From contig NZ_RHHP01000037.1 of the NCBI RefSeq assembly GCF_003710815.1, forward strand, positions 1 through 58,826: a stretch of 58,826 nt of DNA, read 5' to 3'. Both the position numbers and the translations under genes were made by a program. Shown here piece by piece: positions 33,320-41,124 of the stretch; position 1 is the stretch's first letter; every line of letters starts with the position of its first letter. The notes under the pieces are model-generated. The model worked only from the letters and a program-made list of their open reading frames with translations. It had not been told where the DNA came from and searched no databases. Source of the stretch: Brevibacillus centrosporus (GTDB lineage: Bacteria; Bacillota; Bacilli; Brevibacillales; Brevibacillaceae).

Positions 33320-33997
33320 TTGGAATCAAAGCTCAGCAACTACGTGCCCCTGGTAGAATTTTTGGGAAGTGTGCTAGGGAGCCATTGCGAAGTAGTTCTT
33401 CATGATGTCAGCAATATTGAAAGCTCCATTGTAGCGATCAAAAACAGTCATGTAAGCAGCAGGAAAGTCGGAGGGTCTTTGACGGATTTGGCTTTGCAAA
33501 TTCTGAAGGAAAAATCGTATCTGGAAAAAGACTTTCTGATCAACTACTCCGGTAAGACAAAGGATGGCAAGGTAGTCCGTTCTTCCACGTTTTTCATTAA
33601 GGACGAGTCGGGCAATGTAGCTGGTATGCTTTGCATCAATATGGATGTCAGCTCGCTGGTAGAGACGCGAAATCATCTGGAGGAACTGATTCAAGGGGTA
33701 AGTATCGCGGCTCCTGGCGGTTTAAATCTGGAAGGGAAGTGTCTGGATGCGGTTGTGAAACCGATTGAAGATCTGCACACCTCGATTGAAGATCTTACTA
33801 CTTCGATCATCATGAAAACGCTTTCTGAGGTAGAGGTTCCACCAGACAGAATGTCGCCCGAAGAGAAGATGAGAGTCGTACAACGCTTGTCTGAAAAGGG
33901 TGTATTTTTAATCAAAGGCGCTGTTGCTGAGGTCGCCAAGCATCTGAAGACATCCGAAGCGACGGTGTACAGGTACAACAGTAAAATTGATCAGTAA
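33320..33997 (+). CDS. YheO/DauR-like transcriptional regulator (PAS-like domain plus helix-turn-helix)
   Basis: About 225 residues. The N-terminal half is the YheO-like PAS domain (NYVPLVEFLGSVLGSHCEVV, then LHDVSNIESSIVAIKN, and FIKDESGNVAGMLCINMD). The C-terminal half carries a helix-turn-helix of the DauR type (GAVAEVAKHLKTSEATVYRY). Known relatives include DauR, a repressor of D-arginine catabolism. I choose TTG 33320: GAGGTG lies 6 bases upstream, homology begins there, and the promoter's -35 coincides with the upstream TTG at 33260. It sits between two operons that carry the same operator motif as its own promoter, so it is the best candidate to bind it. The ligand is unknown. Confidence 0.85.
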   Translation: MESKLSNYVPLVEFLGSVLGSHCEVVLHDVSNIESSIVAIKNSHVSSRKVGGSLTDLALQILKEKSYLEKDFLINYSGKTKDGKVVRSSTFFIKDESGNVAGMLCINMDVSSLVETRNHLEELIQGVSIAAPGGLNLEGKCLDAVVKPIEDLHTSIEDLTTSIIMKTLSEVEVPPDRMSPEEKMRVVQRLSEKGVFLIKGAVAEVAKHLKTSEATVYRYNSKIDQ

Positions 33998-34130
33998 AGC
34001 GACAGCCAGACAGGATCGCAGGGACCCTAACTAGATCAGAGAAACATCCATCCGCATGGAGTAAGGAGAGGAAGTTCACTGGCTGGAAAAGGGTCGTTTT
34101 CGTAAGTGTCTGAAAATTTAAAAAGGTTGA

Positions 34131-34177
34131 TTGACTATTGTTTGATAATATTTTATCATGGAAATAAATTATTATTA
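34131..34177 (+). promoter_or_regulatory. Promoter with regulon operator, copy B (C-S lyase operon)
   Basis: TTGACT (34131-34136), 17-base spacer, TATCAT (34154-34159). The 25-base motif (34153-34177; TTATCATG, core AATAAAT at 34163-34169, ATTATTA) covers the -10. An extra inverted repeat TGATAA/TTATCA (34143-34158) overlaps it. The ribosome-binding site of the small membrane protein starts right after, so the transcript leader is very short. Confidence 0.75.
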
Positions 34178-34193
34178 AAGGAGGTGATCACGC

Positions 34194-34343
34194 ATGCCCA
34201 CTTGTATTCATGATGCAGCATCTTTAGCCGCGTTCTTTGCGAGTACTTTTGGAAGTGGGTCGGTTGCAGGATGGGTAGCTAGCGGTATGGTTCTTGTTTT
34301 GTTCGCGGGGCTGTTCGTAACCTTTCGTAGAAAAGCGGAGTAG
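34194..34343 (+). CDS. Small membrane protein of 49 residues heading the C-S lyase operon
   Basis: A short gene easy to miss: ATG 34194 follows a near-perfect ribosome-binding site (AAAGGAGGTGATC) and ends with TAG 34341-34343, 18 bases before the C-S lyase start. The product starts MPTCIHDAASLAAFFAS, has one hydrophobic helix of about 20 residues (VASGMVLVLFAGLFVTF) and a basic tail FRRKAE, so a single-pass inner-membrane protein with an inside C-terminus. I do not recognise a family. Being first gene in a tightly regulated operon, it may be a small partner of the transporter or enzyme encoded beside it. Confidence 0.7.
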   Translation: MPTCIHDAASLAAFFASTFGSGSVAGWVASGMVLVLFAGLFVTFRRKAE

Positions 34344-34361
34344 AAAAGAGGAGGGCGCCGA

Positions 34362-35549
34362 ATGCGCTACGATTTTGACAAAGTAATCAATCGATTGAAT
34401 ACCGCCTCGGTCAAATGGGACGAAGTAGATCGGATTTTTGGCGATAAAGATCTTCTGCCGCTTTGGGTGGCCGACATGGATTTTCAAGTTCCGGCTCCGG
34501 TCACAGATGCCCTGAGAGCGCGCGTAGAGCACGGGATTTTCGGCTACACGGAAAGGCCGGAGAGCTACTATGAGGCCGTGATCGGATGGATGGAGAGAAG
34601 ACATCAATGGTCCGTGCAAAAGGAATGGATTTGTCACTGTCCGGGCGTAGTGCCCGCCTTGAGCTATCTGGTTCAAGTCTTTACCCAGCCGGGAGACAAG
34701 GTCATCATCCAGCCGCCTGTCTACCATCCGTTTACCAGCGTGGTCGCCGATAACGGACGGGAGGTCGTCCACAATCCTCTGAAATACGAAGAGGGACGCT
34801 ATTTTATGGATTTCGAGGATCTGCGCCAGAAGATGGACCCGAGCGTCAAACTGCTCATCCTGTGCAACCCGCACAATCCTGGTGGTAGAGTGTGGACGAA
34901 GGAGGAGCTGACGGAGCTCGGGAATATTTGCCTCGAAAATAACGTCATGGTCATTTCTGACGAGATTCATGGCGACCTGATATTGAAAGGGCACAAGCAC
35001 ATCCCGTTTGCAGCTATTTCCGAGGAGTTTGCCCAAAACAGCATCATCTGCACAGCTCCGAGCAAAACCTTTAACATGGCAGGCATGCAAACCTCCAACA
35101 TCATTATCCCGAATCAAGAGTATCGCGAAGCTTTCCAAAAAATGATGAGCACGCTGGTACTGAGAATGACCAATACGTTCGGGGTCGTCGCGACTGAGGC
35201 GGCGTACCGGCATGGCGACGAATGGCTGGATCAGCTGCTCGTGTATTTGCAGGGCAACCTCGACTTTTTAACGGAGTATATCGAGACCCATATCAAAGGA
35301 ATCAAGGTGATTCAACCGGAAGGCACCTACCTCGTCTGGCTGGACTGCCGAGAGCTGGGCATGGACACAAAAGGCCTTCAGGAATTTATGGGGAAGCAGG
35401 CGAAGGTAGCCGTGAATCAGGGGCATGTCTTCGGTCCGGGTGGAGAGCAGTTTATCCGGTTGAATATGGCCTGCCCGCGTTCGTTGATCGAAGAAGGACT
35501 GGAGCGAATTGCGAAGGCGGTAAGCAGCTGCCGAAGTGTCGCCAATTAA
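34362..35549 (+). CDS. PatB/MalY family PLP-dependent C-S beta-lyase
   Basis: 395-residue fold type I pyridoxal-phosphate enzyme. Family marks: LPLWVADMDFQVPAPVTDAL near the N-terminus, LILCNPHNPGGRVW, VISDEIHGDL and the cofactor lysine in TAPSKTFNMAGMQ; a substrate-binding Arg region FIRLNMACPRSL is near the end. MalY/PatB enzymes split the C-S bond of cystathionine or S-substituted cysteines into a thiol, ammonia and pyruvate through 2-aminoacrylate. It is co-transcribed with RidA, whose role is to hydrolyse that intermediate. Named aminotransferase in many databases, but the pattern favours beta-lyase. ATG 34362 with AGAGGAGGG. Confidence 0.85.
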   Translation: MRYDFDKVINRLNTASVKWDEVDRIFGDKDLLPLWVADMDFQVPAPVTDALRARVEHGIFGYTERPESYYEAVIGWMERRHQWSVQKEWICHCPGVVPALSYLVQVFTQPGDKVIIQPPVYHPFTSVVADNGREVVHNPLKYEEGRYFMDFEDLRQKMDPSVKLLILCNPHNPGGRVWTKEELTELGNICLENNVMVISDEIHGDLILKGHKHIPFAAISEEFAQNSIICTAPSKTFNMAGMQTSNIIIPNQEYREAFQKMMSTLVLRMTNTFGVVATEAAYRHGDEWLDQLLVYLQGNLDFLTEYIETHIKGIKVIQPEGTYLVWLDCRELGMDTKGLQEFMGKQAKVAVNQGHVFGPGGEQFIRLNMACPRSLIEEGLERIAKAVSSCRSVAN

Positions 35550-35571
35550 AAAGAGGAGTGGAGGAATACTC

Positions 35572-36228
35572 ATGAGCAACGATAGCTTGTACAAACGTTC
35601 GAACAGTCGCAGACTCGCAGAGTTAGGAAAATTGGCACCGACCACGTTTCAGGCATTCAACACCTTTAATCAACAGGCGATGGCGGAGGGAGTGCTGCCC
35701 GTCAAGCTGAAAGAGCTGATTGCTGTGGCAGTCGCACACGTAACCGGCTGCCCGTATTGCATTGATGCTCACGTCAAAAAAGGTAAGCGCCTGGAAGCGA
35801 CGAAGGAAGAGATGGCAGAGGCGATTTTGGTCGCAACGGCGCTGAAGGCAGGCTCGGCGATGGCCCATGGAGCCAATGCCCTTGCATCCTACGACGAAAC
35901 GGGCGAGGACGATCTTTACACACTGGCAAGCATGACGCACTACAATGAGTTCCGCAAAGAAAACGCAGAGCTGTTCCGGGCGTATGTACAGTTTTCCAGC
36001 CAAGCGATGAAGGCGGGGAAATTAGGTGAAAAAGAGAAAGAATGCATTGCAGTTGCTGTCGCACATGTCACAGGATGTGCGTACTGCATCGATGCGCATA
36101 CCAAAAAGGCGAAAAAATTGGGAATGACAAAAGAAGAGCTGGCAGAGACCATTCTGGTTGCAACCGCGTTGAAAGCGGGGGCAGCGCTCGCACATAGCAT
36201 CAATGCACTCGTGGCGTACGATGAATAG
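35572..36228 (+). CDS. Tandem carboxymuconolactone decarboxylase / AhpD-like protein
   Basis: 218 residues made of two copies of a CMD/AhpD domain. Each holds the redox CxxC and His of the AhpD type: HVTGCPYCIDAHVKKGKRLE in the first half and HVTGCAYCIDAHTKKAKKLG in the second, both followed by a similar TKEE(M/L)AE(A/T)ILVATALKAG stretch. The two halves clearly arose by duplication. AhpD-type proteins act as thiol-dependent peroxidases or reducers, so a role in thiol redox next to a thiol-releasing lyase is sensible. Start ATG 35572 behind GGAGTGGAGG; it begins 22 bases after the lyase stop. Confidence 0.85.
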   Translation: MSNDSLYKRSNSRRLAELGKLAPTTFQAFNTFNQQAMAEGVLPVKLKELIAVAVAHVTGCPYCIDAHVKKGKRLEATKEEMAEAILVATALKAGSAMAHGANALASYDETGEDDLYTLASMTHYNEFRKENAELFRAYVQFSSQAMKAGKLGEKEKECIAVAVAHVTGCAYCIDAHTKKAKKLGMTKEELAETILVATALKAGAALAHSINALVAYDE

Positions 36229-36247
36229 GCCCTAAAGGGGATGCGAG

Positions 36248-37519
36248 ATGACAACTCCTAAAATGTTTGCTTCGCTGGGGATTCGCGATTTCCGTTTTTT
36301 GTGGCTGAGTACAGCGATGGCCAATTCCGGTCAATACGCGTTTACCGTCGCCGCCAGCTGGCTGATTTTTTCGCTCTCCCATTCGACTGCGCTCGTTGGA
36401 GCAGCTGTATTTGCCACCATGATCCCAGGAGTCCTGTTCGGGCCTGTCATTGGTGTGATGGTTGACCGCTTTGATCGGAAAAGGCTGCTGTCGATTGCTC
36501 TCTTGTGCAATGCCTGCAATACCGGGTGCTTGGCGATCCTGAGTGGACTAGGAGTCATCAACCCGTTTGTCGTCATTACCAGCGCGTTTTTCTTGGGTGT
36601 TTTCTTCAACCTGCAAATGACTTGCACCAACGCGATCATGCCGGATCTGATCCCGAAACAATCGCTGTTTAATGCCACTGCCCTGCAAGGAAGTGTGCAG
36701 CATGGAGCGGGTTTCCTGGGATCCGCATTAGCCAGTCCGCTGCTCGTGTGGGTAGGGCCGGCAGCTGTTTTTACCTTGTGCTTTTTGTTGTACACAGCGG
36801 CATGTGTGCAGTCCCAGGCGATTTCGTTTCGTCCAGCGATTCGCACCTACAGTGCCGCACCTCTGTCCGGTAATTTGTTTCACCCGATTCTGGAGGGCAT
36901 CCGCTATATTCGCCAGACACCCATATTGAATCTTTTGATTGTCATGGTCGGGCTGCACTGTCTGCTGACGATGGCCTATACGTCGCTTTTGCCGCAGTTC
37001 ATTCGCGATGACTTGGCAGCAGACGGTGGGATCTACGGTACGCTCATGATGCTGATCGGGCTTGGAGCGATTATTGGAAACTTGAGCACCGCTTCCATTT
37101 CGACACCACGGGGACAGGGAATCCTCTACTTGACGATGGCAGTGGCAAGCGGACTCTCGCTGTTTGCTCTCGGCTTCACCTATACGCCTGTGCTTGCGTT
37201 TATCGTCGGTCTCACAGTAGGAGCTTCCCAGGCCGTTTTCATGGCAATCAACCTGTCCTTTCTCTTGCAGAGGACGAGCGACGAATACCGCGGACGGGTG
37301 GCGAGTGTCAACTTCATCCTTGCTTCCGGCGCGATGGCATTCGGCAACTTCTTGTACGGATCCCTAAGCCAGATGATCCCACCCAAGATGAACATGCTGA
37401 CAACAGGCGGCAGCTTTGTCATTCTCGTAGTCTTGATGCTGATTTTCTCCCCGACATTGCGATCCTTTTACCAGAAACCGGCACAGCCAAAGGAAAATCA
37501 AATGTCCAGTGTGATGTGA
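36248..37519 (+). CDS. MFS transporter (MFS_3 / EntS-like exporter)
   Basis: 423-residue major facilitator with about twelve helices. The first-loop motif reads GVMVDRFDRKRLL, and the protein opens with the pattern of the EntS/MFS_3 exporter group (FASLGIRDFRFLWLSTAMAN). Exporters dominate this group, so it may expel the thiol or by-product of the C-S lyase reaction. It starts 19 bases after the CMD gene with AAAGGGG and continues into the RidA gene 32 bases after its stop. Confidence 0.82.
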   Translation: MTTPKMFASLGIRDFRFLWLSTAMANSGQYAFTVAASWLIFSLSHSTALVGAAVFATMIPGVLFGPVIGVMVDRFDRKRLLSIALLCNACNTGCLAILSGLGVINPFVVITSAFFLGVFFNLQMTCTNAIMPDLIPKQSLFNATALQGSVQHGAGFLGSALASPLLVWVGPAAVFTLCFLLYTAACVQSQAISFRPAIRTYSAAPLSGNLFHPILEGIRYIRQTPILNLLIVMVGLHCLLTMAYTSLLPQFIRDDLAADGGIYGTLMMLIGLGAIIGNLSTASISTPRGQGILYLTMAVASGLSLFALGFTYTPVLAFIVGLTVGASQAVFMAINLSFLLQRTSDEYRGRVASVNFILASGAMAFGNFLYGSLSQMIPPKMNMLTTGGSFVILVVLMLIFSPTLRSFYQKPAQPKENQMSSVM

Positions 37520-37551
37520 ATAAAACGGTAGGAAGAAAAGGAGCCATTCTG

Positions 37552-37935
37552 ATGAAAAGAATAGCAACCACGGAAGCACCAAAGGCAGTAGGTCCATACG
37601 TACAGGCAGTCGCGGCAAGGGGGGCGTTCTTGTACATATCCGGACAGCTTCCCATCGATCCCAAGACCAATGAAATGGTATCTCAGGACATTTACGAGCA
37701 GACCGAGCAATCTCTGAAAAACGTTGGTGCGATTTTAAAAGAAGCAGACCTTAGCTTTGAAAATCTCGTGAAAACGACGATCTACGTCACCGATATGGAT
37801 TGCTTTGACGGGATCAACAAAATATATGCGTCCTTCTTTCAGGAGGGAGCAATCCCTGCCAGAGCTGTGGTGGAAGTGTCCAAACTGCCAAAAGGGGCAA
37901 AGGTAGAAATCGAAGCGGTTGCTAACTGGGCATAA
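37552..37935 (+). CDS. RidA family enamine/imine deaminase
   Basis: 127-residue complete RidA/YjgF/UK114 protein. It has GPYVQAV and the LYISGQLPIDP strand, and the catalytic-type Arg in IPARAVVEVSKLPKGAKVEIE. RidA hydrolyses reactive enamines such as 2-aminoacrylate to the keto acid and ammonia. The C-S lyase encoded first in this operon makes exactly such an intermediate, so the two enzymes fit in sequence. Start ATG 37552 behind AAAAGGAG. Last gene of the operon, ending at a terminator. Confidence 0.9.
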   Translation: MKRIATTEAPKAVGPYVQAVAARGAFLYISGQLPIDPKTNEMVSQDIYEQTEQSLKNVGAILKEADLSFENLVKTTIYVTDMDCFDGINKIYASFFQEGAIPARAVVEVSKLPKGAKVEIEAVANWA

Positions 37936-37964
37936 GGAATACACAAATGGAGAGCAAGGAATGG

Positions 37965-37996
37965 AAATGGAGGCGAACCGTCCTCCATTTTTTATT
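37965..37996 (+). terminator. Rho-independent terminator of the C-S lyase operon
   Basis: AAATGGAGG (37965-37973) pairs perfectly with CCTCCATTT (37982-37990), followed by more T's. Loop of 8 bases. Confidence 0.88.
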
Positions 37997-38120
37997 TGGG
38001 GAAAGGTGGGAGGGCAGAAGTGAGAAAGTCTCTCCCACCAAAGTGTGCTGCTGCCTGGTGATGAATAAATAAAATGTTAAAAATTATTAGAATTTTGTAG
38101 CATTTAATAGGGGCTCCTTG

Positions 38121-38147
38121 TATAATTCTGTTTAGTAAAGCGCTTAA
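38121..38147 (+). promoter_or_regulatory. iol promoter -10 and LacI-type operator 1
   Basis: A perfect TATAAT (38121-38126) is followed 9 bases later by TAAAGCGCTTAA (38136-38147), one mismatch from the palindrome TTAAGCGCTTAA. The -35 is weak. The operator lies over the start of transcription. A 14-base sequence just upstream (GTAGCATTTAATAG, 38097-38110) recurs at 50020 in front of the inositol-type binding-protein gene. Confidence 0.7.
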
Positions 38148-38182
38148 CTTAACTTTAGCCTAAAACGAAGGAGGTAAGGAGC

Positions 38183-40051
38183 TTGCGTACGATCCGCTTA
38201 ACCTTAGCACAAGCCTTACTGAAGTTTTTAGACAATCAGTACGTCGAAATAGATGGGAAAGAAATCAAGTTCGTCAAAGGCGTGATGGGCATCTTTGGGC
38301 ACGGCAACGTTACCGGCATAGGTCAGGCTCTGGAGCAGGACAAAGACGGTCTGCCCTTCATTCAGGGAAAGAATGAGCAGGGGATGGTGCATGCAGCTGC
38401 TGCCTTTGCCAAGCAAAAGAATCGGCTGCAAATCTTCGCGTGCACGACATCGATTGGACCGGGGGCTTTAAATATGGTGACGGCAGCAGCGACAGCGACG
38501 GTGAACCGCATTCCAGTGCTGCTTTTGCCGGGGGATATTTTCGCCAGCCGCCAGCCTGATCCCGTGCTGCAGCAAATCGAAATTCCCGGGGACTACACCC
38601 TATCGGCTAATGACGCTTTTCGGCCCGTCAGTAAATATTGGGATCGGATCAGTCGTCCTGAGCAGCTGATGACGGCAGCGGTAAATGCGATGAGAGTGCT
38701 GACGGACCCCGTAGAAACGGGTGCGGTGACGCTGTGCCTGCCGCAGGATGTCCAGGCGGAAGCGTACGATTATCCGGCTTCCTTTTTTAGAAAGCGCATC
38801 CATCTGATCGAGCGCCGCGAGCTGACGGACAGTACAAAAGCACGTGCGCTGGAGCTGATTTTGCGAAAGGAAAAGCCACTGCTCGTAGTGGGCGGCGGTG
38901 TCCACTATTCGCTGGCGACCCAGGATGTGATTGCGTTTGCAGAAGCCTTTCAGATCCCGGTGGTGGAGACACAGGCTGGCAAGAGCGCCGTTCCTTGGGA
39001 TCATCCGTTGAATCTGGGGGCCATCGGGGTAACTGGCAGTTTGGCAGCCAATCGGGTCGCAAAGGAAGCGGACTTGATCATCGGGGTCGGTACGCGATTC
39101 AGCGATTTTACGACGGCTTCCAAGTATGCTTTTCAGCACGAGGAAGTCGAGTTTCTGGCGATAAACGTAAGTCCGATCGATGCGATCAAGCTCGATGCGA
39201 CGGCCGTTTTGGCGGATGCGAAGAAAGCGCTTAACTCCCTGCAAGCGGAGCTGACGCAAAAAGAGTACAAATCCAGTTATGAGGATGCACAAATACAGGC
39301 TCTGCGCAAGGAATGGGAGGAGGAAGTCGATCGGCTGTACAGCGAGGAGCGCTCGGAAGGTCTCTCCCAGACGCGCGTGCTGGGAGAAATCAATCGCGCG
39401 CTGGGGGAGGGCGATGTGATCGTTTGTGCTGCAGGGAGCTTGCCAGGGGATCTTCATCGATTGTGGAGAAGCAAGCTGCCGAGGACGTATCACATGGAGT
39501 ACGGCTTTTCCTGCATGGGGTATGAAGTAGCAGGAGCGCTCGGCATCAAGCTCGCAAATCCCGAACAGGAGGTATACGCCCTGGTAGGCGATGGCAGCTT
39601 CGTGATGCTGCATTCAGAGCTTTTGACCAGCATACAGGAAGGCCAAAAAATCAACGTGCTGCTCTTCGACAATCACGGATTCCAGTGCATCCACAACCTG
39701 CAGAGAGAAAACGGCAGCGAAGGTTTCGGCAACGAGTTCCGCAAGCGTTCGGCTGAGACAGGGCGATTGAACGGTGATTTCCTCTCCATCGACTTTGCCG
39801 CTTATGCGGGAGCGCTCGGAGTGAAAACGTATCGGGCAAGCACGCTTGCGGAGCTGCAGGAAGCGCTAAAAGCCGTGAAAAAAGAAAAAGGCTCCACGCT
39901 GATCGATATCAAGGTTCTGCCGGGGACCAACACACATGGGTACGAATCGTGGTGGCAGGTAGGGGTGGCAGAAGTCTCTACGAGCGAAAAAGTGCAAAGG
40001 GCTTACGCCGAGATGCAGAGTAAGATCGATCAAGTGAAGGGCAGGATGTAA
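38183..40051 (+). CDS. iolD: 3D-(3,5/4)-trihydroxycyclohexane-1,2-dione hydrolase IolD
   Basis: Thiamine-diphosphate enzyme of 622 residues that opens the six-membered ring of the inositol intermediate to 5-deoxy-D-glucuronate. TPP-family landmarks include the early NEQGMVHAAAAFAKQK region with the catalytic Glu and the cofactor motif GDGSFVMLHSELLTSIQ ending in the Asn-containing LLFDNHGFQCI. Length matches IolD of Bacillus (about 637). TTG start at 38183 with GAAGGAGGT. First gene of the iol operon, under operator 1; a second operator lies just after its stop. Confidence 0.93.
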   Translation: MRTIRLTLAQALLKFLDNQYVEIDGKEIKFVKGVMGIFGHGNVTGIGQALEQDKDGLPFIQGKNEQGMVHAAAAFAKQKNRLQIFACTTSIGPGALNMVTAAATATVNRIPVLLLPGDIFASRQPDPVLQQIEIPGDYTLSANDAFRPVSKYWDRISRPEQLMTAAVNAMRVLTDPVETGAVTLCLPQDVQAEAYDYPASFFRKRIHLIERRELTDSTKARALELILRKEKPLLVVGGGVHYSLATQDVIAFAEAFQIPVVETQAGKSAVPWDHPLNLGAIGVTGSLAANRVAKEADLIIGVGTRFSDFTTASKYAFQHEEVEFLAINVSPIDAIKLDATAVLADAKKALNSLQAELTQKEYKSSYEDAQIQALRKEWEEEVDRLYSEERSEGLSQTRVLGEINRALGEGDVIVCAAGSLPGDLHRLWRSKLPRTYHMEYGFSCMGYEVAGALGIKLANPEQEVYALVGDGSFVMLHSELLTSIQEGQKINVLLFDNHGFQCIHNLQRENGSEGFGNEFRKRSAETGRLNGDFLSIDFAAYAGALGVKTYRASTLAELQEALKAVKKEKGSTLIDIKVLPGTNTHGYESWWQVGVAEVSTSEKVQRAYAEMQSKIDQVKGRM

Positions 40052-40067
40052 TTTTTTTGTTGATAAA

Positions 40068-40079
40068 GTAAGCGCTTAA
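40068..40079. promoter_or_regulatory. LacI-type operator 2 (between iolD and iolG)
   Basis: GTAAGCGCTTAA, one mismatch from TTAAGCGCTTAA, 16 bases after the iolD stop and 24 before iolG. It implies either an internal promoter or a repressor roadblock inside the operon. Confidence 0.65.
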
Positions 40080-40102
40080 CCTAAACAACGGAGGTACTCA
40101 CT

Positions 40103-41110
40103 ATGAGAAAAGTGCGAATCGGAATCATCGGAGCTGGCCGGATCGGGAAGCTGCATGCGGAAAATCTGGTGCGAAACGGCCAGGTACAAATCGCAGGGAT
40201 CGCGGACCCGTTTGCCGCTCAAATGGAGGAATGGGCGGCGAAGCTCGGTATTTCCAAAGTGATCTCGGAGCCGCTCGAGCTGATACAGGATCCCGAGGTA
40301 GACGCGATATTTATTTGTTCACCTACCACTACGCATGCGCAGCTCATCATAGAGGCAGCAAAAGCAAAGAAGCATATTTTCTGCGAAAAGCCCGTCAGCT
40401 TTGATCCAGAGCAGACACGAGAAGCGCTGCGCGTAGTAGAGGCCGCGGGCGTGAAGTTCCAAACCGGCTTTAATCGGCGATTTGACCGTAATTTCAAGCA
40501 TGTCGCCCAGGCCATTCGCGCAGGGAAGATCGGGGATACGCACATCGTTAAAATCACGTCACGCGACCCTGACGCACCACCGAAACCATACATTCTCCAT
40601 TCGGGCGGATTGTTCATGGACATGAGCATCCACGATTTTGACATGGCTCGTTACCTGACAGGGGCAGAGGTAGAAGAGGTGTACGTGCAGGGAGCGGTGC
40701 TGGTTGATCCAGTTTTCGAGGAATGCGGAGATATCGATACGGCACTCGTGACATTGAAATTCAGCAATGGCGCACTCGGGGTCATCGACAACAGCCGCCG
40801 CGCCGTCTATGGCTACGACCAGCGCGTAGAAGTGTTTGGCTCGGGTGGCGCGATCTCGGTTCAAAATGAATTCCCCAACTCGGCAGAGCTGATGACGAGC
40901 GAAGGAATCTACCGGGATAAGCCTCACTATTTCTTTTTGGACCGGTACAACCAAGCCTATGTAGAAGAAACAAACGAGTTTATCGAATGCATTCTCGAAG
41001 ACAAACCTGTGGCGGTAAACGGATACGACGGGCTTGCGGCGGAGCTGATCGCCAGGGCATGCGACAAATCCTATCGCGAGAGACGTCCAGTGAAGCTTTC
41101 GGAGCTGTGA
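40103..41110 (+). CDS. iolG: Inositol 2-dehydrogenase (Gfo/Idh/MocA family)
   Basis: 335-residue NAD-dependent dehydrogenase oxidising myo-inositol to scyllo-inosose, the first step of the pathway. The Rossmann motif GIIGAGRIGKLHAEN opens the protein. The family triad is visible as CEKPVSF (catalytic Lys), GGLFMDMSIHDFDMARYL (Asp and His) and the preceding TGFNRRFDRNF. ATG 40103 with GGAGG. The position between iolD and iolE matches catabolic iol clusters. A second family member (48954) sits in the transporter part, so which enzyme handles myo-, scyllo- or D-chiro-inositol is open. Confidence 0.87.
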   Translation: MRKVRIGIIGAGRIGKLHAENLVRNGQVQIAGIADPFAAQMEEWAAKLGISKVISEPLELIQDPEVDAIFICSPTTTHAQLIIEAAKAKKHIFCEKPVSFDPEQTREALRVVEAAGVKFQTGFNRRFDRNFKHVAQAIRAGKIGDTHIVKITSRDPDAPPKPYILHSGGLFMDMSIHDFDMARYLTGAEVEEVYVQGAVLVDPVFEECGDIDTALVTLKFSNGALGVIDNSRRAVYGYDQRVEVFGSGGAISVQNEFPNSAELMTSEGIYRDKPHYFFLDRYNQAYVEETNEFIECILEDKPVAVNGYDGLAAELIARACDKSYRERRPVKLSEL

Positions 41111-41124
41111 GAGGGAGAGATAGG

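Noticed and set aside
33260..33997. Longer regulator gene starting at TTG 33260
   Set aside because: That TTG is the first triplet of the -35 box of a promoter matching two others in the window, and the extra 20 residues show no homology. TTG 33320 has the ribosome-binding site.
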